64,000 nucleotides of DNA from a virus: the IMG/VR virus record IMGVR_UViG_3300037258_000301, positions 87,625 through 151,624 of that record, one strand, 5' to 3'. The notes under the pieces were generated by a model that did no database searches, was not told the DNA's origin, and saw only the letters and a program-made list of their open reading frames with translations. The position numbers were made by a program, and so were the translations under genes. Within the stretch, counting starts at the first letter, position 1, and the number at the start of each line of letters is the position of its first letter. Below, in pieces: positions 25,493 to 34,236 of this stretch.

Positions 25493-26544
25493 AGTACATT
25501 GGTGGGTCTGCCGCAGTCAAGATTGTTGAGGCGGAGACCAATTCCGGTTTTGGCGGTGGCCGTAAGCACCCCTACATCTCGTCAGTCCTGAAGAACAAGG
25601 ACGACTCGGTGATCCTGCGCTTCCTCGACAACCCGGAGATGGGCGTCGACGAAGAGAACTTCTGGATTACGTTGGCAACGCACGACTACGTGCCCGTCAA
25701 GCCGGCACCCGCCTCCATGGACGCAGACAAGAAGAAGAAGTGGCCGGAGACCATGACGGCCATCTGCCGGACGCAGCAGCAGCTCCAGGGTGAGTACGAC
25801 AACTGCTACATCTGCGAGAACCTCACCAAGGACGATAAGAACGGCAAGCCGCGTCCCTGGAGCAAGTCGGGTACCACCTTCGCGCGAGCGATTCACCGCG
25901 AACGAGTCAAGATCACCCAGGCCGATGTGGATGCCGGCAACGCTCCCGCCGAGGCGTTGGGCAAGTGGGCCATGCGTGACGTGATGGTCGAGATGGATGA
26001 GCTTGATGACAAGGGCGACCCTACTGGCCGGAAGGTATCGGTACCGGAGATCTTCCTGGTGCAGCAGAAGTGGTCGAACTTCTTCCAGCAGATCTCGATC
26101 ATGTCCGAAGAGTACGACGGGACGATTCTGGATCGGGACATCAAGATGACCCGGACTGGCGTGAAGCTGGAGACTGCCTACACGCCGACGCCGCTGAACC
26201 AAACTCCGAACTTCGACCTGAGCGACCCGGAAACTCGCGCTCCGTTCGACAAGGTGTTCCCGTGGAGTGATCTGATCGAGTTCATCGACAACCTGCACTC
26301 CGACCGGTACTTCGGCCGCTTCTTCGACCCGAGCTACATCGACCCCGACGAGGAGAAGAAGTCGAGTCGTCCCGCGAGTTCCACCAGCGTCGTCTACGAG
26401 GATGTCGACGAGGCGGCTCCGGCCCGGCCGACGAGCAACGGCATCTCCCAGGAGAAGATGGACGCGCTGAAGGCGCGCATGGGTGGCGCGAAGAAGTCTG
26501 AACCGTCGGTCGAGACTGACGACGGGGCTCTCGCGAACGCGTAA
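25489..26544 (+). CDS. Candidate phage single-stranded-DNA-binding protein (351 aa)
   Basis: The ATG has AAGGAG upstream. The protein begins MKYIGGSAAVKIVEAE, has a beta-rich centre with VILRFLDNP and FWITLATHDYVPV strands and a Cys pair NCYICENL that could bind zinc, and ends in a long disordered acidic and Ser-rich tail. Position between primase and DNA polymerase, general length and acidic C-terminal tail resemble phage ssDNA-binding proteins of the gp32/gp2.5 kind. The family is not clearly recognised from sequence alone; another replication accessory role is possible. Confidence 0.45.
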   Translation: MKYIGGSAAVKIVEAETNSGFGGGRKHPYISSVLKNKDDSVILRFLDNPEMGVDEENFWITLATHDYVPVKPAPASMDADKKKKWPETMTAICRTQQQLQGEYDNCYICENLTKDDKNGKPRPWSKSGTTFARAIHRERVKITQADVDAGNAPAEALGKWAMRDVMVEMDELDDKGDPTGRKVSVPEIFLVQQKWSNFFQQISIMSEEYDGTILDRDIKMTRTGVKLETAYTPTPLNQTPNFDLSDPETRAPFDKVFPWSDLIEFIDNLHSDRYFGRFFDPSYIDPDEEKKSSRPASSTSVVYEDVDEAAPARPTSNGISQEKMDALKARMGGAKKSEPSVETDDGALANA

Positions 26545-26643
26545 GCTCCCCTCCACCACCGGGTCGACGAATCCCCGGCGGAGGCACCCTCAGCGCCTCC
26601 ATCGTCGGCCCGGTGGCCACGCATCTCACCCCCTGGATACCGC

Positions 26644-29600
26644 GTGCATACTCTCATCGAGTCCTACAGCCCCTCCGCGACCGTCACCATCGCGGATCAA
26701 ACCTTCCCCGAGCGGTGTCTGCTCGAAGACGAGGACGGCCAACGGCTGATGCTCGTCCGCGACACCATCAAGGTCGCCGACTACACTCACGCCGTTTCTC
26801 ATGGCGCCGGCATGATCGTGCGCACCGAGCCCCGCCTTGCGTTCGTACTCAATGAGACGTTCAGCGAGAGCGTCCATCCCGATACGGGCGATGACACCTA
26901 CTTCCTCGACTCCCGATACTGGACGGCGCACGAGAACTTGCCGACCTTCTTTGAGGCATTCCAGGCCCGCTATGCCCCAAAATCCGAAAACTCGAACTTC
27001 GTTCACCTCCATGCACACTCGGAGTACAGCCCACTGGATGGCCTCAGTACTCCCGAGGAGATGGTCAACGCGGCCGTCCGCATGGGGCAGAAGGCCATGG
27101 CCATTACTGATCATGGAACTTGTGCAGGCCAGCCCGCGTTCCAGATCGCCTGTGACAAGGGTGGCATCAAGCCCATCCTGGGTATCGAGGCGTACTTCGT
27201 CGACGACCGGTCCGTACGCGAGAATCGCTACGACTACTGGCACCTGATCTTGTTGGCCCAGGATCAGGAAGGACTGCGCAACCTGTGGGCGATGTCCACC
27301 GAGAGCTTCCGGGACGGCTACTACGACCGCAAGCCTCGCTTGGACTGGGAGACCCTGGAACGCTACGCCGAGGGCGTCCTGTGTTCCACGGCGTGCCTGC
27401 GAGGCCCGGTGGTTGACCCATACCTCAAGGGCGACACTGAGCGCGCGGTGAGCAACCTGGGGCGTCTGAAGGCCATCTTCGGTGACCGGCTCTACGCCGA
27501 GATCCACGCCAACCAGATCCCCGATCAGATCAAGGCCAACCGCTGGCTCACCGAGACCGCCCGCACCTACGACGTACCTCTGGTCGCCGTGTGCGATTCG
27601 CACTACCCCACGTCAGCTGACGCTGACGCCCATCGTGTCTGGCTGTCGATCACCACGAACAAGGACGTCACTGACGATTCCAGTCTGTTTCAGGGGCAGC
27701 AGGACTACTCCCTGCGGGATGAGGTTGATGTCCGGGTGGCCCTGAGCTACCTCGCCCCTGACGAGGTCGACGAAGCGGTAGCCAACACCTCGGTTATCGC
27801 TGAGCGGTGCACCGCCCGTATCGAGAAGCGCCTGCACATGCCGGTCTACTCGCGTCGCAGTGCCGAGTACCCCGATCCGGTAGCTCGTGACAAGGAGCGC
27901 CTGTTCGAGCTGTGTATGCAACGGTGGGAGGAGCGCACCACCGGCAAGACCAAGAGTCAGGACGTCTACCTGGCTCGGTTCGAGCGCGAGTTCAACCTCA
28001 TCGTGGAGAAGGGGTTCCCGGGCTACTTCTTGATCGTGTGGGACATCATCTCCCACGCGAAGCGCAATCGAGTCATGGTCAGTCCCGGCCGTGGCTCAGG
28101 TGGTGGATGCCTCTTGGCCTACCTATTGGGCATCACTGAACTGGATTCCGTCGAAGACGATATTCTGTTCGAACGCTTCATGACCAAAGGCCGTACCGAG
28201 CTGCCCGACTTCGACCTGGACTTCCCCTCCAGCAAGAAGCAGTTCATGTTCGACTACATCGCTGGTCGGTGGGGCCGAGACAATATGGCCATTGTCGGGA
28301 CTCACATGCGATTGAAGAACAAGAGCGTCTTCAAGGACGTCTCGCGCGCGCTGAAGTCGCAGCTGCCTGAGGGCTACTACCTCGATATCGAGAACATCTG
28401 CAAGATCGTCGACAACGCCGAGGCAGACACCGCCGGCCTGGGCCTGTCCTACGAGCAACTCTTCGCCAAGGTGGGCGAGGAGCTGGAACCCTATCGTGAG
28501 AAGTACCCCGAGGTCTTCCGCTGGGCCGACTTGCTCAACCACCGGCTGAAGACTTACGGCACCCATCCGGCCGGCATCGTCATCGACACTGAAGCGCCGC
28601 TGACCGAGAACCTGCCGTTGCGGGCCGGCGACAACGGGATGGTCACCCAGTTCGCCCTGGAGGCTCTGGAGTCCCTGGGTTACGTCAAGTTCGACCTGCT
28701 CAACCTGCGCAACCTCGACACCCTCCAGATCTGTTGTGATCTGATCAAGGAACACACCGGGCGCGACATCGACCCCTACTCCTTCACCAGGGAAGAGCTG
28801 TCCGACCCGATGGTGTTCGAGCGCATCGGGGCGGGCTGGACGCTGGGCATGTTCCAGATCAACACCCACCAGGGCACGCGCCTATGTACGCGGTACAAGC
28901 CGCAAACGCTCGTCGAGCTGGCACACGTACTCACCCTCGTTCGGCCGGGTCCTTCCCGCTCAGGACTGACTGACCTCTACCTGCGGCGCCGAGAGACCGG
29001 TGAGGAGATCACCTATCCCGACGAGCGGCTGCGCTCCATCCTGGGCCACACCGAGGGCATCATGCTGTTCCAGGAACAGCTCATGCAGATCTGCCTGGTG
29101 ATCGCCAACTACACCGACGTGGAAGCGGACAAGGTCCGCAAGATCCTCGGCAAGAAGAAGGTCGAGCTGGCCAAAGAGGAAGGTCGGAAGTTCATTGCGG
29201 CAGCTGTCGACAATGACACCGACGAGAAGGTAGCCATCCAGCTATGGGAGCAGATGGAGGAGTTCGCCAAGTACTCCTTTGGCTACGCCCACGCAATGGG
29301 CTATGGCACCTTCACCTATTGGACCGGCTGGCTGATGTGCCATTACCCGCTGTACATGTTGTGTGCCGCGCTCTCCTCAGTCAAGGCGGAAGAGATTCCC
29401 ACTTTCGTGGAAGAGGCGCGACGCATGGGGTATGCCGTCCTGCCTCCGGACATCAATCTGTCCCGGCGAGGCTTCACCGTGGATCCGGCCAACATGGCCG
29501 TCCGATATGGCCTGGAGTCCGTAGATGGTGTCGGCCCGGTTGCGGTGGATGCGCTTCTGGCGGCGCAGCCCTTCGCTGACTGGGAGGACTTCGTCGAGCG

Positions 29601-30309
29601 GAAGACCTCCAAGTGCAACTCCGGGCACGTCGCCGTCCTCAACAAGATCGGTGCGTTCGAGTCCATCACCGGGCACCGGCGCTGGCTGGAGCTGAAGCTG
29701 GAGTTGGAGGCCGTCCCCTCTTCGGGTGCCTGCGTGAACCACTCCGAGGACCTCGACGAGCACGAACTGCCCTGCTCGTTCGACTGGAGTTCACTGCCCC
29801 CGGCGCTGGGCAAGACCGGCAAGTTGCTCGCGAAGCAGCCTGGCCCTCCGAAGAAGTGTTCGCGCGCCTGCAAGCAGTTCCAAGCCCGACAGCCCGAACC
29901 CATCGACCTGGTGGCGCCTTACACCGCCGAGGACATTCGCCGGATCGAGGACGACGTGCTCGGTGTGTTCCTCTCCTCGACCCCGTTCGACCGATTGGAC
30001 CCTGCTGACCGCGAAGAGTGTCTCACCGCCGAGGAGGTACTCACCGCCGAGCCAGGCCGCTACCTGGTGGCCGCGATCATCAAGAAGATCAAGAACCACT
30101 GGGACAGCTCCGGTTCGGCGATGTGCTTCCTGGAGGTGGCCACCGAGCGAGGCCAACTGCCGGTGACGGTGTTCGGCTCCGCCTACGCGGAGATCCGCGA
30201 TCAACTCGTCCGGGGCTCTCTGTGCCTGCTGCTGGTCAAGCACGACAGCCGAGGTCAGATCCTGGACGAGATCATCAACCTGGACATGATGGAGAGCACT
30301 GATGCCTAA
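26644..30309 (+). CDS. dnaE: DNA polymerase III alpha subunit (DnaE-like)
   Basis: A 1221-residue C-family replicative polymerase. The PHP domain starts around residue 119 (FVHLHAHSEYSPLDG, then AITDHGTCAGQ) and keeps its metal ligands. The polymerase core has VSPGRGSGGGCLLAYLLG and the catalytic PDFDLDFPSSKK; GTHPAGIVID and HVLTLVRPGPSRSG belong to the palm and fingers. A C-terminal OB-like region (YLVAAIIKKIKNHW...VTVFGSAYAE) is present. About 118 residues precede the PHP domain and match nothing I know. It starts at a GTG at 26644 after a 99-bp gap and overlaps recA by eight bases. Confidence 0.93.
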   Translation: MHTLIESYSPSATVTIADQTFPERCLLEDEDGQRLMLVRDTIKVADYTHAVSHGAGMIVRTEPRLAFVLNETFSESVHPDTGDDTYFLDSRYWTAHENLPTFFEAFQARYAPKSENSNFVHLHAHSEYSPLDGLSTPEEMVNAAVRMGQKAMAITDHGTCAGQPAFQIACDKGGIKPILGIEAYFVDDRSVRENRYDYWHLILLAQDQEGLRNLWAMSTESFRDGYYDRKPRLDWETLERYAEGVLCSTACLRGPVVDPYLKGDTERAVSNLGRLKAIFGDRLYAEIHANQIPDQIKANRWLTETARTYDVPLVAVCDSHYPTSADADAHRVWLSITTNKDVTDDSSLFQGQQDYSLRDEVDVRVALSYLAPDEVDEAVANTSVIAERCTARIEKRLHMPVYSRRSAEYPDPVARDKERLFELCMQRWEERTTGKTKSQDVYLARFEREFNLIVEKGFPGYFLIVWDIISHAKRNRVMVSPGRGSGGGCLLAYLLGITELDSVEDDILFERFMTKGRTELPDFDLDFPSSKKQFMFDYIAGRWGRDNMAIVGTHMRLKNKSVFKDVSRALKSQLPEGYYLDIENICKIVDNAEADTAGLGLSYEQLFAKVGEELEPYREKYPEVFRWADLLNHRLKTYGTHPAGIVIDTEAPLTENLPLRAGDNGMVTQFALEALESLGYVKFDLLNLRNLDTLQICCDLIKEHTGRDIDPYSFTREELSDPMVFERIGAGWTLGMFQINTHQGTRLCTRYKPQTLVELAHVLTLVRPGPSRSGLTDLYLRRRETGEEITYPDERLRSILGHTEGIMLFQEQLMQICLVIANYTDVEADKVRKILGKKKVELAKEEGRKFIAAAVDNDTDEKVAIQLWEQMEEFAKYSFGYAHAMGYGTFTYWTGWLMCHYPLYMLCAALSSVKAEEIPTFVEEARRMGYAVLPPDINLSRRGFTVDPANMAVRYGLESVDGVGPVAVDALLAAQPFADWEDFVERKTSKCNSGHVAVLNKIGAFESITGHRRWLELKLELEAVPSSGACVNHSEDLDEHELPCSFDWSSLPPALGKTGKLLAKQPGPPKKCSRACKQFQARQPEPIDLVAPYTAEDIRRIEDDVLGVFLSSTPFDRLDPADREECLTAEEVLTAEPGRYLVAAIIKKIKNHWDSSGSAMCFLEVATERGQLPVTVFGSAYAEIRDQLVRGSLCLLLVKHDSRGQILDEIINLDMMESTDA

Positions 30310-31360
30310 GAACGCGGTCGAGAGCGCCCTGGAGAAGTTTCAGGCCCAGTTCGACAAGAGCTTCGGCGAGGGGGTCATGCGTCGAGCCACGCAGATGCCC
30401 GGCTACGACGTGATCCCCACCGGCTCGCCCTCTCTGGACTATGCCATGGGCAGCGGTGGTTACATCCGGGGGCGTTTGACGGAATTGTGGGGGATGCCCG
30501 GTTCTGGCAAGACCACCATGTCGTTGATCGGGATGGCTGAGGCGCAGAAGGCGGTGCCGGATCGCATGGTGGCCCTGGTGGACGTCGAAAAGACCTATGA
30601 CCAGGACTGGGCGGTCGCGCATGGCATTGACACCACTCGTCTCATGGTCATCACCCCCACTACGGCCGAGGACGCCGCCGACCAGATGAAGAGCCTCATT
30701 GAGTCCAACTTGTTCTCGGCGATCACTCTCGACTCCATCGGTGCCATGCTGCCGGCCAAGGAGGCTGAGAAGGATGCTGGAGACGCGGTGGTGGGAATGG
30801 GGGCCAAAGTGGTGACGCGCATGGTCAAGACTGCCACCAACAAGGCCACCGAAAACCATGTCGCGATCATCCTGATCAATCAGGTCCGCGCCGCCATCGG
30901 GTCGTTCGTCGGTCCCGACACCACTACGCCCGGAGGTTTCGCTCTTCGACACTGCACCACGCATGTCCTGAAGCACCGACGTACGCGGGAGACCCCGAAG
31001 TTCATCGGAACGAAGGAGTACCAGGTACAGGTCGGCCATCAGATCGCGATCAACGTAGAGAAGAACAAGGTCGCCCCGCCCAAGCGCACGGCCTACCTAT
31101 GGATGTTCAACCAGGCCACCCCCGAATACGGGCCCGTCGGCATCGACAAGGTCACCGACGTGTTCAACCTGGCCAAGCAGCTGGACCTCATGCACCGATC
31201 CGGCGCTATGTACACGCTGCCTGACGCATCCAAGCACAACGGGGAACCAGCCGTCATACCGTACCTGCGGGCCCACCCCGAGGTCTGCGACATGCTCCGC
31301 ACCAAGGCTCTGTCGTTGGCTGCTGACACCCTCGCCGACGAGCCTCTCCAGGAGGGATGA
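30302..31360 (+). CDS. recA: RecA-like recombinase
   Basis: A 352-residue protein. An N-terminal helix (residues 1-30) is followed by Walker A WGMPGSGKTT (about 63-72), DVEKTYDQDW at the position of the RecA MAW-type DAEHALDP motif, Walker B ITLDSIGAMLP, and the DNA-binding loops QVRAAIGSFVGPDTTTPGG with ALRHCTTHVLKHRR. Length and order match RecA. It should promote strand exchange and replication repair. It starts eight bases inside the polymerase gene, so the two are translated together. No lexA gene is visible. Confidence 0.92.
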   Translation: MPKNAVESALEKFQAQFDKSFGEGVMRRATQMPGYDVIPTGSPSLDYAMGSGGYIRGRLTELWGMPGSGKTTMSLIGMAEAQKAVPDRMVALVDVEKTYDQDWAVAHGIDTTRLMVITPTTAEDAADQMKSLIESNLFSAITLDSIGAMLPAKEAEKDAGDAVVGMGAKVVTRMVKTATNKATENHVAIILINQVRAAIGSFVGPDTTTPGGFALRHCTTHVLKHRRTRETPKFIGTKEYQVQVGHQIAINVEKNKVAPPKRTAYLWMFNQATPEYGPVGIDKVTDVFNLAKQLDLMHRSGAMYTLPDASKHNGEPAVIPYLRAHPEVCDMLRTKALSLAADTLADEPLQEG

Positions 31361-31713
31361 TGCTCGGCATTGGCATCGTGATCGGGGCAGTCTTCCTGAT
31401 CCTGATCGGCATCGTCTTCTTCGCTACCCGTCGAGACCACCCCCCGACCCCTCAACGGGTCCCTGAGCCGCCGAGCCCGGCAGAGCTGACCGATGTCATC
31501 GCTCCGCTCCCGTGGCTCTACGGGCGCCCGATCAGGCACCGTTATGACCCCGAGGAGTTCACGGAGTCGCTGAGCTGTCTCACCTGCGCACAGCCGATCC
31601 TGCCGCAGGCCGAGTTCTGGGAGGTTCCTCTCCTCAATCAAGGCCCCGACGTGCTGATCGCGATCTGTCTTCAGTGCGACAGCCGCAGTCCTTACGACAA
31701 GCTGGAGATTTGA
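31357..31713 (+). CDS. Membrane-anchored zinc-ribbon protein (118 aa)
   Basis: The N-terminal transmembrane segment (LGIGIVIGAVFLILIGIVFF) is followed by Pro-rich residues and a C-terminal domain with two Cys pairs, LSCLTCAQ and AICLQCDS, that may bind zinc. The start is one of two adjacent ATGs after GGAGGG (31357 or 31360). It overlaps the recA stop by ATGA and lies just before nuclease genes. Function unknown. Confidence 0.55.
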   Translation: MMLGIGIVIGAVFLILIGIVFFATRRDHPPTPQRVPEPPSPAELTDVIAPLPWLYGRPIRHRYDPEEFTESLSCLTCAQPILPQAEFWEVPLLNQGPDVLIAICLQCDSRSPYDKLEI

Positions 31714-32072
31714 TGGTCAAGCCACTGACGACTCGGGCTATGAGCGACAAGCATGAAATCTTCCTGGCGGACCTGTTCGATGGCCGGCGTTCAGTCGGTA
31801 GTGGGAACCAGTTCAACGATGCTGCCGACGGTCGCAACGACGTGTTCACTCCTCACGCAGCAGCCTGGGACGGCAAGGCCACCCTTGGCAAATCCCACTC
31901 CGTCTCGTTGGACACTTGGGACAAGCTCGTCGAGCAGTCCCACGGCTTGATCCCGGTGCTCGCCCTGCGCTGGTACGCCAACGAGCGACTGCATATCACT
32001 CGTGACCTCGTGGTGCTGGACGTGCACGACTTCGTCACGATCCTGGAAGCCGCCCGCAATGTCCACCAGTAG
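31713..32072 (+). CDS. PD-(D/E)XK nuclease-like protein (Holliday junction resolvase type?)
   Basis: A 119-residue protein. HEIFLADLFDGRRSVGSGNQ, then DGRNDVF and AWDGKATLGKSHSVSLDTWD, match the E...SGS...D...DxKxT...S layout of small PD-(D/E)XK nucleases such as archaeal Hjc and related resolvases. The remainder (PVLALRWYANERL, DLVVLDVHDFVTILEA) gives strand-helix elements. By position it could process recombination intermediates made by RecA. It starts in a TGATG junction and overlaps the next nuclease gene by 14 bases. Confidence 0.6.
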   Translation: MVKPLTTRAMSDKHEIFLADLFDGRRSVGSGNQFNDAADGRNDVFTPHAAAWDGKATLGKSHSVSLDTWDKLVEQSHGLIPVLALRWYANERLHITRDLVVLDVHDFVTILEAARNVHQ

Positions 32073-32796
32073 CGCGGTGCTTCGCGGCATCCTACGAGAG
32101 CATCGCGACAAGAAGGTGCTCTCGCCGATCATCCGGGCCGCACTGCACGACCCGAACTTCAAGGGCTTCCCGCTACAGGTGGAGGGCTGGACGGCGCGTC
32201 CATACGACGGCTGGTTTCATCCGTCCACTCACGCCACCAAGACGGTTGACGAGTTGATCGACTACCTCACGCACCCCGAGAACCACCAGCCTGAGGAACA
32301 CCCGCCGCTCGTCTTCGTACTCGCGGTGACCCAGGGCAAGTTCTGGCATACGTTCATCCAGCGTCTCCTTCTGGACCATGGCATCCTGCTCCAGGATGAG
32401 GTTCCCCTGATCGATCCCACCCGACGACGCAGAGGGCACACCGACGGTCTTCTGGCCAATGGTGAACTGCTGGAAATCAAAACTTCCTCCTCTCGCTCCT
32501 TCCGGAAGTTCACCAACTGCGCCGATCTCATCGCCAATGAGCCCGGCTACTACGCTCAAACTCAGGACTACCTCGACATGGCCGAGGCCGAATACATGCG
32601 TTACCTCGTGATGTGCATGGAGAGCCCTTACGAGTTCTCCGAGTTCCTCGTGCCGGCTGATGGGCTCTTCCAGACCGCTCAGCGCCGCAAGTACCGGGAG
32701 GCCGTCGAGACCGCCGCTCAAGGACAGATCTATCACATTCCCATCCCCACGCCCGAGCAGTCTTCCGCGCTGCTCTACGGCACTCCACTGCATTGA
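32059..32796 (+). CDS. RecB/Cas4-like PD-(D/E)XK exonuclease
   Basis: A 245-residue protein. After a helical N-terminal part, QGKFWHTFIQRLLLDHGIL carries the His of the Cas4/RecB nuclease motif. It is followed by EVPLID and RRRGHTDGLLANGELLEIKT, the conserved D...ExK catalytic core. YAQTQDYLDMAEAEYMRYLV looks like the C-terminal Q-x3-Y helix of this family. No FeS Cys cluster is visible, unlike classical Cas4. A DNA-end resection role is likely, with RecA and DinG-like helicase as partners (inference). It overlaps the preceding nuclease gene by 14 bases. Confidence 0.75.
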   Translation: MSTSSAVLRGILREHRDKKVLSPIIRAALHDPNFKGFPLQVEGWTARPYDGWFHPSTHATKTVDELIDYLTHPENHQPEEHPPLVFVLAVTQGKFWHTFIQRLLLDHGILLQDEVPLIDPTRRRRGHTDGLLANGELLEIKTSSSRSFRKFTNCADLIANEPGYYAQTQDYLDMAEAEYMRYLVMCMESPYEFSEFLVPADGLFQTAQRRKYREAVETAAQGQIYHIPIPTPEQSSALLYGTPLH

Positions 32797-32802
32797 GGAA
32801 CC

Positions 32803-33426
32803 ATGAACACTGACGCTCTCACCGCGCTGCGCATCAACGCACGGACGAAAGCTGCCGCGCTTCCCGTCTGGCGCGCGCCTCTTCTGATCGACCTGCATCC
32901 TGGTCGTGTGTTGGCCTTCGACCAGTCCCTGGCCGCCTGTGGAGTGGCCGTGTTGACCTTCGACGGTCAGACGCTATTTCTGCGTGATGCTCATGTCATG
33001 CAGGTCCCCGCAACTGATGCCAAACGCAGCCGTGAACACGGCCTACGACGAGCTGAGCTATTGGTTGATGCGATCATCAACTGGTATCAACGTAGTGTGC
33101 CAGACGATCAATGGTCGGTCGTCTACGAAGCGGTACCTGAGGGTGGATCTATCCATGCACCCGAGTCATCACTGCTGGGGGCTATGGCGGTTCGCATGGC
33201 CACTCGGACCTTCCGGGGTGCACCGCCCCTACTAGATCCAGTTCCTGCCCAAAGCCACAAGAAGTTCGTTTGTGGCAATCGTAATGCCACCAAGAAAGAA
33301 CACCACGCCGCGCTGATGGAGTTGACGCGCGCCTTGGGTGTCCGTGGCGCCGAACTCTTGACCAATGAAGGCAAGCGTGACGCTTTCTCAGTTGGGCTCT
33401 ACGCATTGGCCCAAAGTCATGGCTGA
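32803..33426 (+). CDS. RuvC-like Holliday junction resolvase (RNase H fold)
   Basis: A 207-residue protein with the three acidic signatures of RuvC-like nucleases: VLAFDQSLAACGVAV (first strand Asp, DxS..GxA), WSVVYEAVPEGG (Glu) and NEGKRDAFSVGLYAL (C-terminal Asp). FRGAPPLLDPVPAQSHKKFV and the following ATKKEHH supply basic residues. About 35 residues precede the first motif and look disordered. It should cut four-way DNA junctions before packaging. Six bases separate it from the Cas4-like gene. Note that this and the two previous genes encode three different nuclease types in a row. Confidence 0.75.
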   Translation: MNTDALTALRINARTKAAALPVWRAPLLIDLHPGRVLAFDQSLAACGVAVLTFDGQTLFLRDAHVMQVPATDAKRSREHGLRRAELLVDAIINWYQRSVPDDQWSVVYEAVPEGGSIHAPESSLLGAMAVRMATRTFRGAPPLLDPVPAQSHKKFVCGNRNATKKEHHAALMELTRALGVRGAELLTNEGKRDAFSVGLYALAQSHG

Positions 33427-34099
33427 CCCGCAGAACATCCGCAAGTCAGGGAAGACCACCGCCGAAGAGGTGACCAAAGAGGAGTGCACCGAGGAGAAGC
33501 TCACCGAGCCTTTGGGCACTGTCGGTATGGAGGTCGAACCTCATCGAGATCGTCTTGTTCGGCCGTACTTCCAACGGATGCGCACCGAGTGGAACTCCGA
33601 TCAGAAGATGGTTCTCCAACGTGTCCATCATCGTGTCGAGAAGCAGATCCAGGAGGTTTTCGCTGAAGCCTTCGACATCATGATCGAGCTTTACGACGTG
33701 GTTCGCACTCGGGTGGTTGACGTTGACGCTGACGACGTCTGGGAGAAGACCTCTTCGGGTGCCTACCGCGAGGACTGGGGCAAGCTCACCCACAAGCAGC
33801 GGGAGCGGTTCCTGTTCCTGATCACGACGCGCCTGTTCACCTGGGAGCAGCAGGCGGCCGGCCTGAACTTCGAGGCGGTGTTCGCCAAGGCCGAGTGGGA
33901 ACAGAGCTTCGCCACCGGTTACGAATCACTTCCCGGTACCCGACCGACCATCGAGGACCGCACCTCCCGGGCCCGGCTCACGTCGCAGGACGACTACTAC
34001 TTTGCCTTGATGCGAACGTATTTCTCTCGCCGAGCTGACGCGGTGGTCCGCAGCATGAGTGGTTTAGCTCAGCGGTTAAAAGACGTACACACCGTCTAG
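33419..34099 (+). CDS. Hypothetical protein (226 aa)
   Basis: The ATG at 33419 overlaps the previous stop by eight bases. The protein is helical and charged, with an acidic N-terminus (TTAEEVTKEECTEEKLTEP) and a long helical middle (MVLQRVHHRVEKQIQEVFAE). A second helical part is Tyr/Phe-rich (REDWGKLTHKQRERFLFLIT). No known motif. As the last gene of the replication/recombination unit before a gap with a long inverted repeat, it may be a repair accessory or an early gene. Confidence 0.5.
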   Translation: MADPQNIRKSGKTTAEEVTKEECTEEKLTEPLGTVGMEVEPHRDRLVRPYFQRMRTEWNSDQKMVLQRVHHRVEKQIQEVFAEAFDIMIELYDVVRTRVVDVDADDVWEKTSSGAYREDWGKLTHKQRERFLFLITTRLFTWEQQAAGLNFEAVFAKAEWEQSFATGYESLPGTRPTIEDRTSRARLTSQDDYYFALMRTYFSRRADAVVRSMSGLAQRLKDVHTV

Positions 34100-34150
34100 C
34101 TGCTCAAATGACGTCTAGGTCGTGACTTGCCAACATCGACAAGTTCGACG

Positions 34151-34225
34151 CATCATGTGCACATCAGCCTCAACGCTCACTCCGGGGTGTGGGATCGGAG
34201 GTGAGTTCCTGGTGTGCACATGATG
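34151..34225. repeat. Long inverted repeat in the gap before the HTH gene
   Basis: CATCATGTGCACA (34151-34163) is repeated perfectly inverted as TGTGCACATGATG (34213-34225). Inside it CTCACTCC and GGAGGTGAG form a second, one-base-imperfect pair. Together they would make a nested cruciform or a pair of operators. The 137-bp gap 34100-34236 contains no coding frame. Confidence 0.7.
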
Positions 34226-34236
34226 GGACGCTGCCT

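Noticed and set aside
26545-26643. Terminator between the SSB candidate and DnaE
   Set aside because: GGAGGC and GCCTCC form only a 6-bp stem without a T-run. The genes are likely to be co-transcribed.
34055-34140. A complete tRNA gene
   Set aside because: D-arm-like and anticodon-arm-like pieces exist, but the loop has A at the position of the invariant U33, no D-stem pairs correctly, and there is no acceptor stem or GGTTC-type T-arm with correct spacing. Kept only as a low-weight finding.
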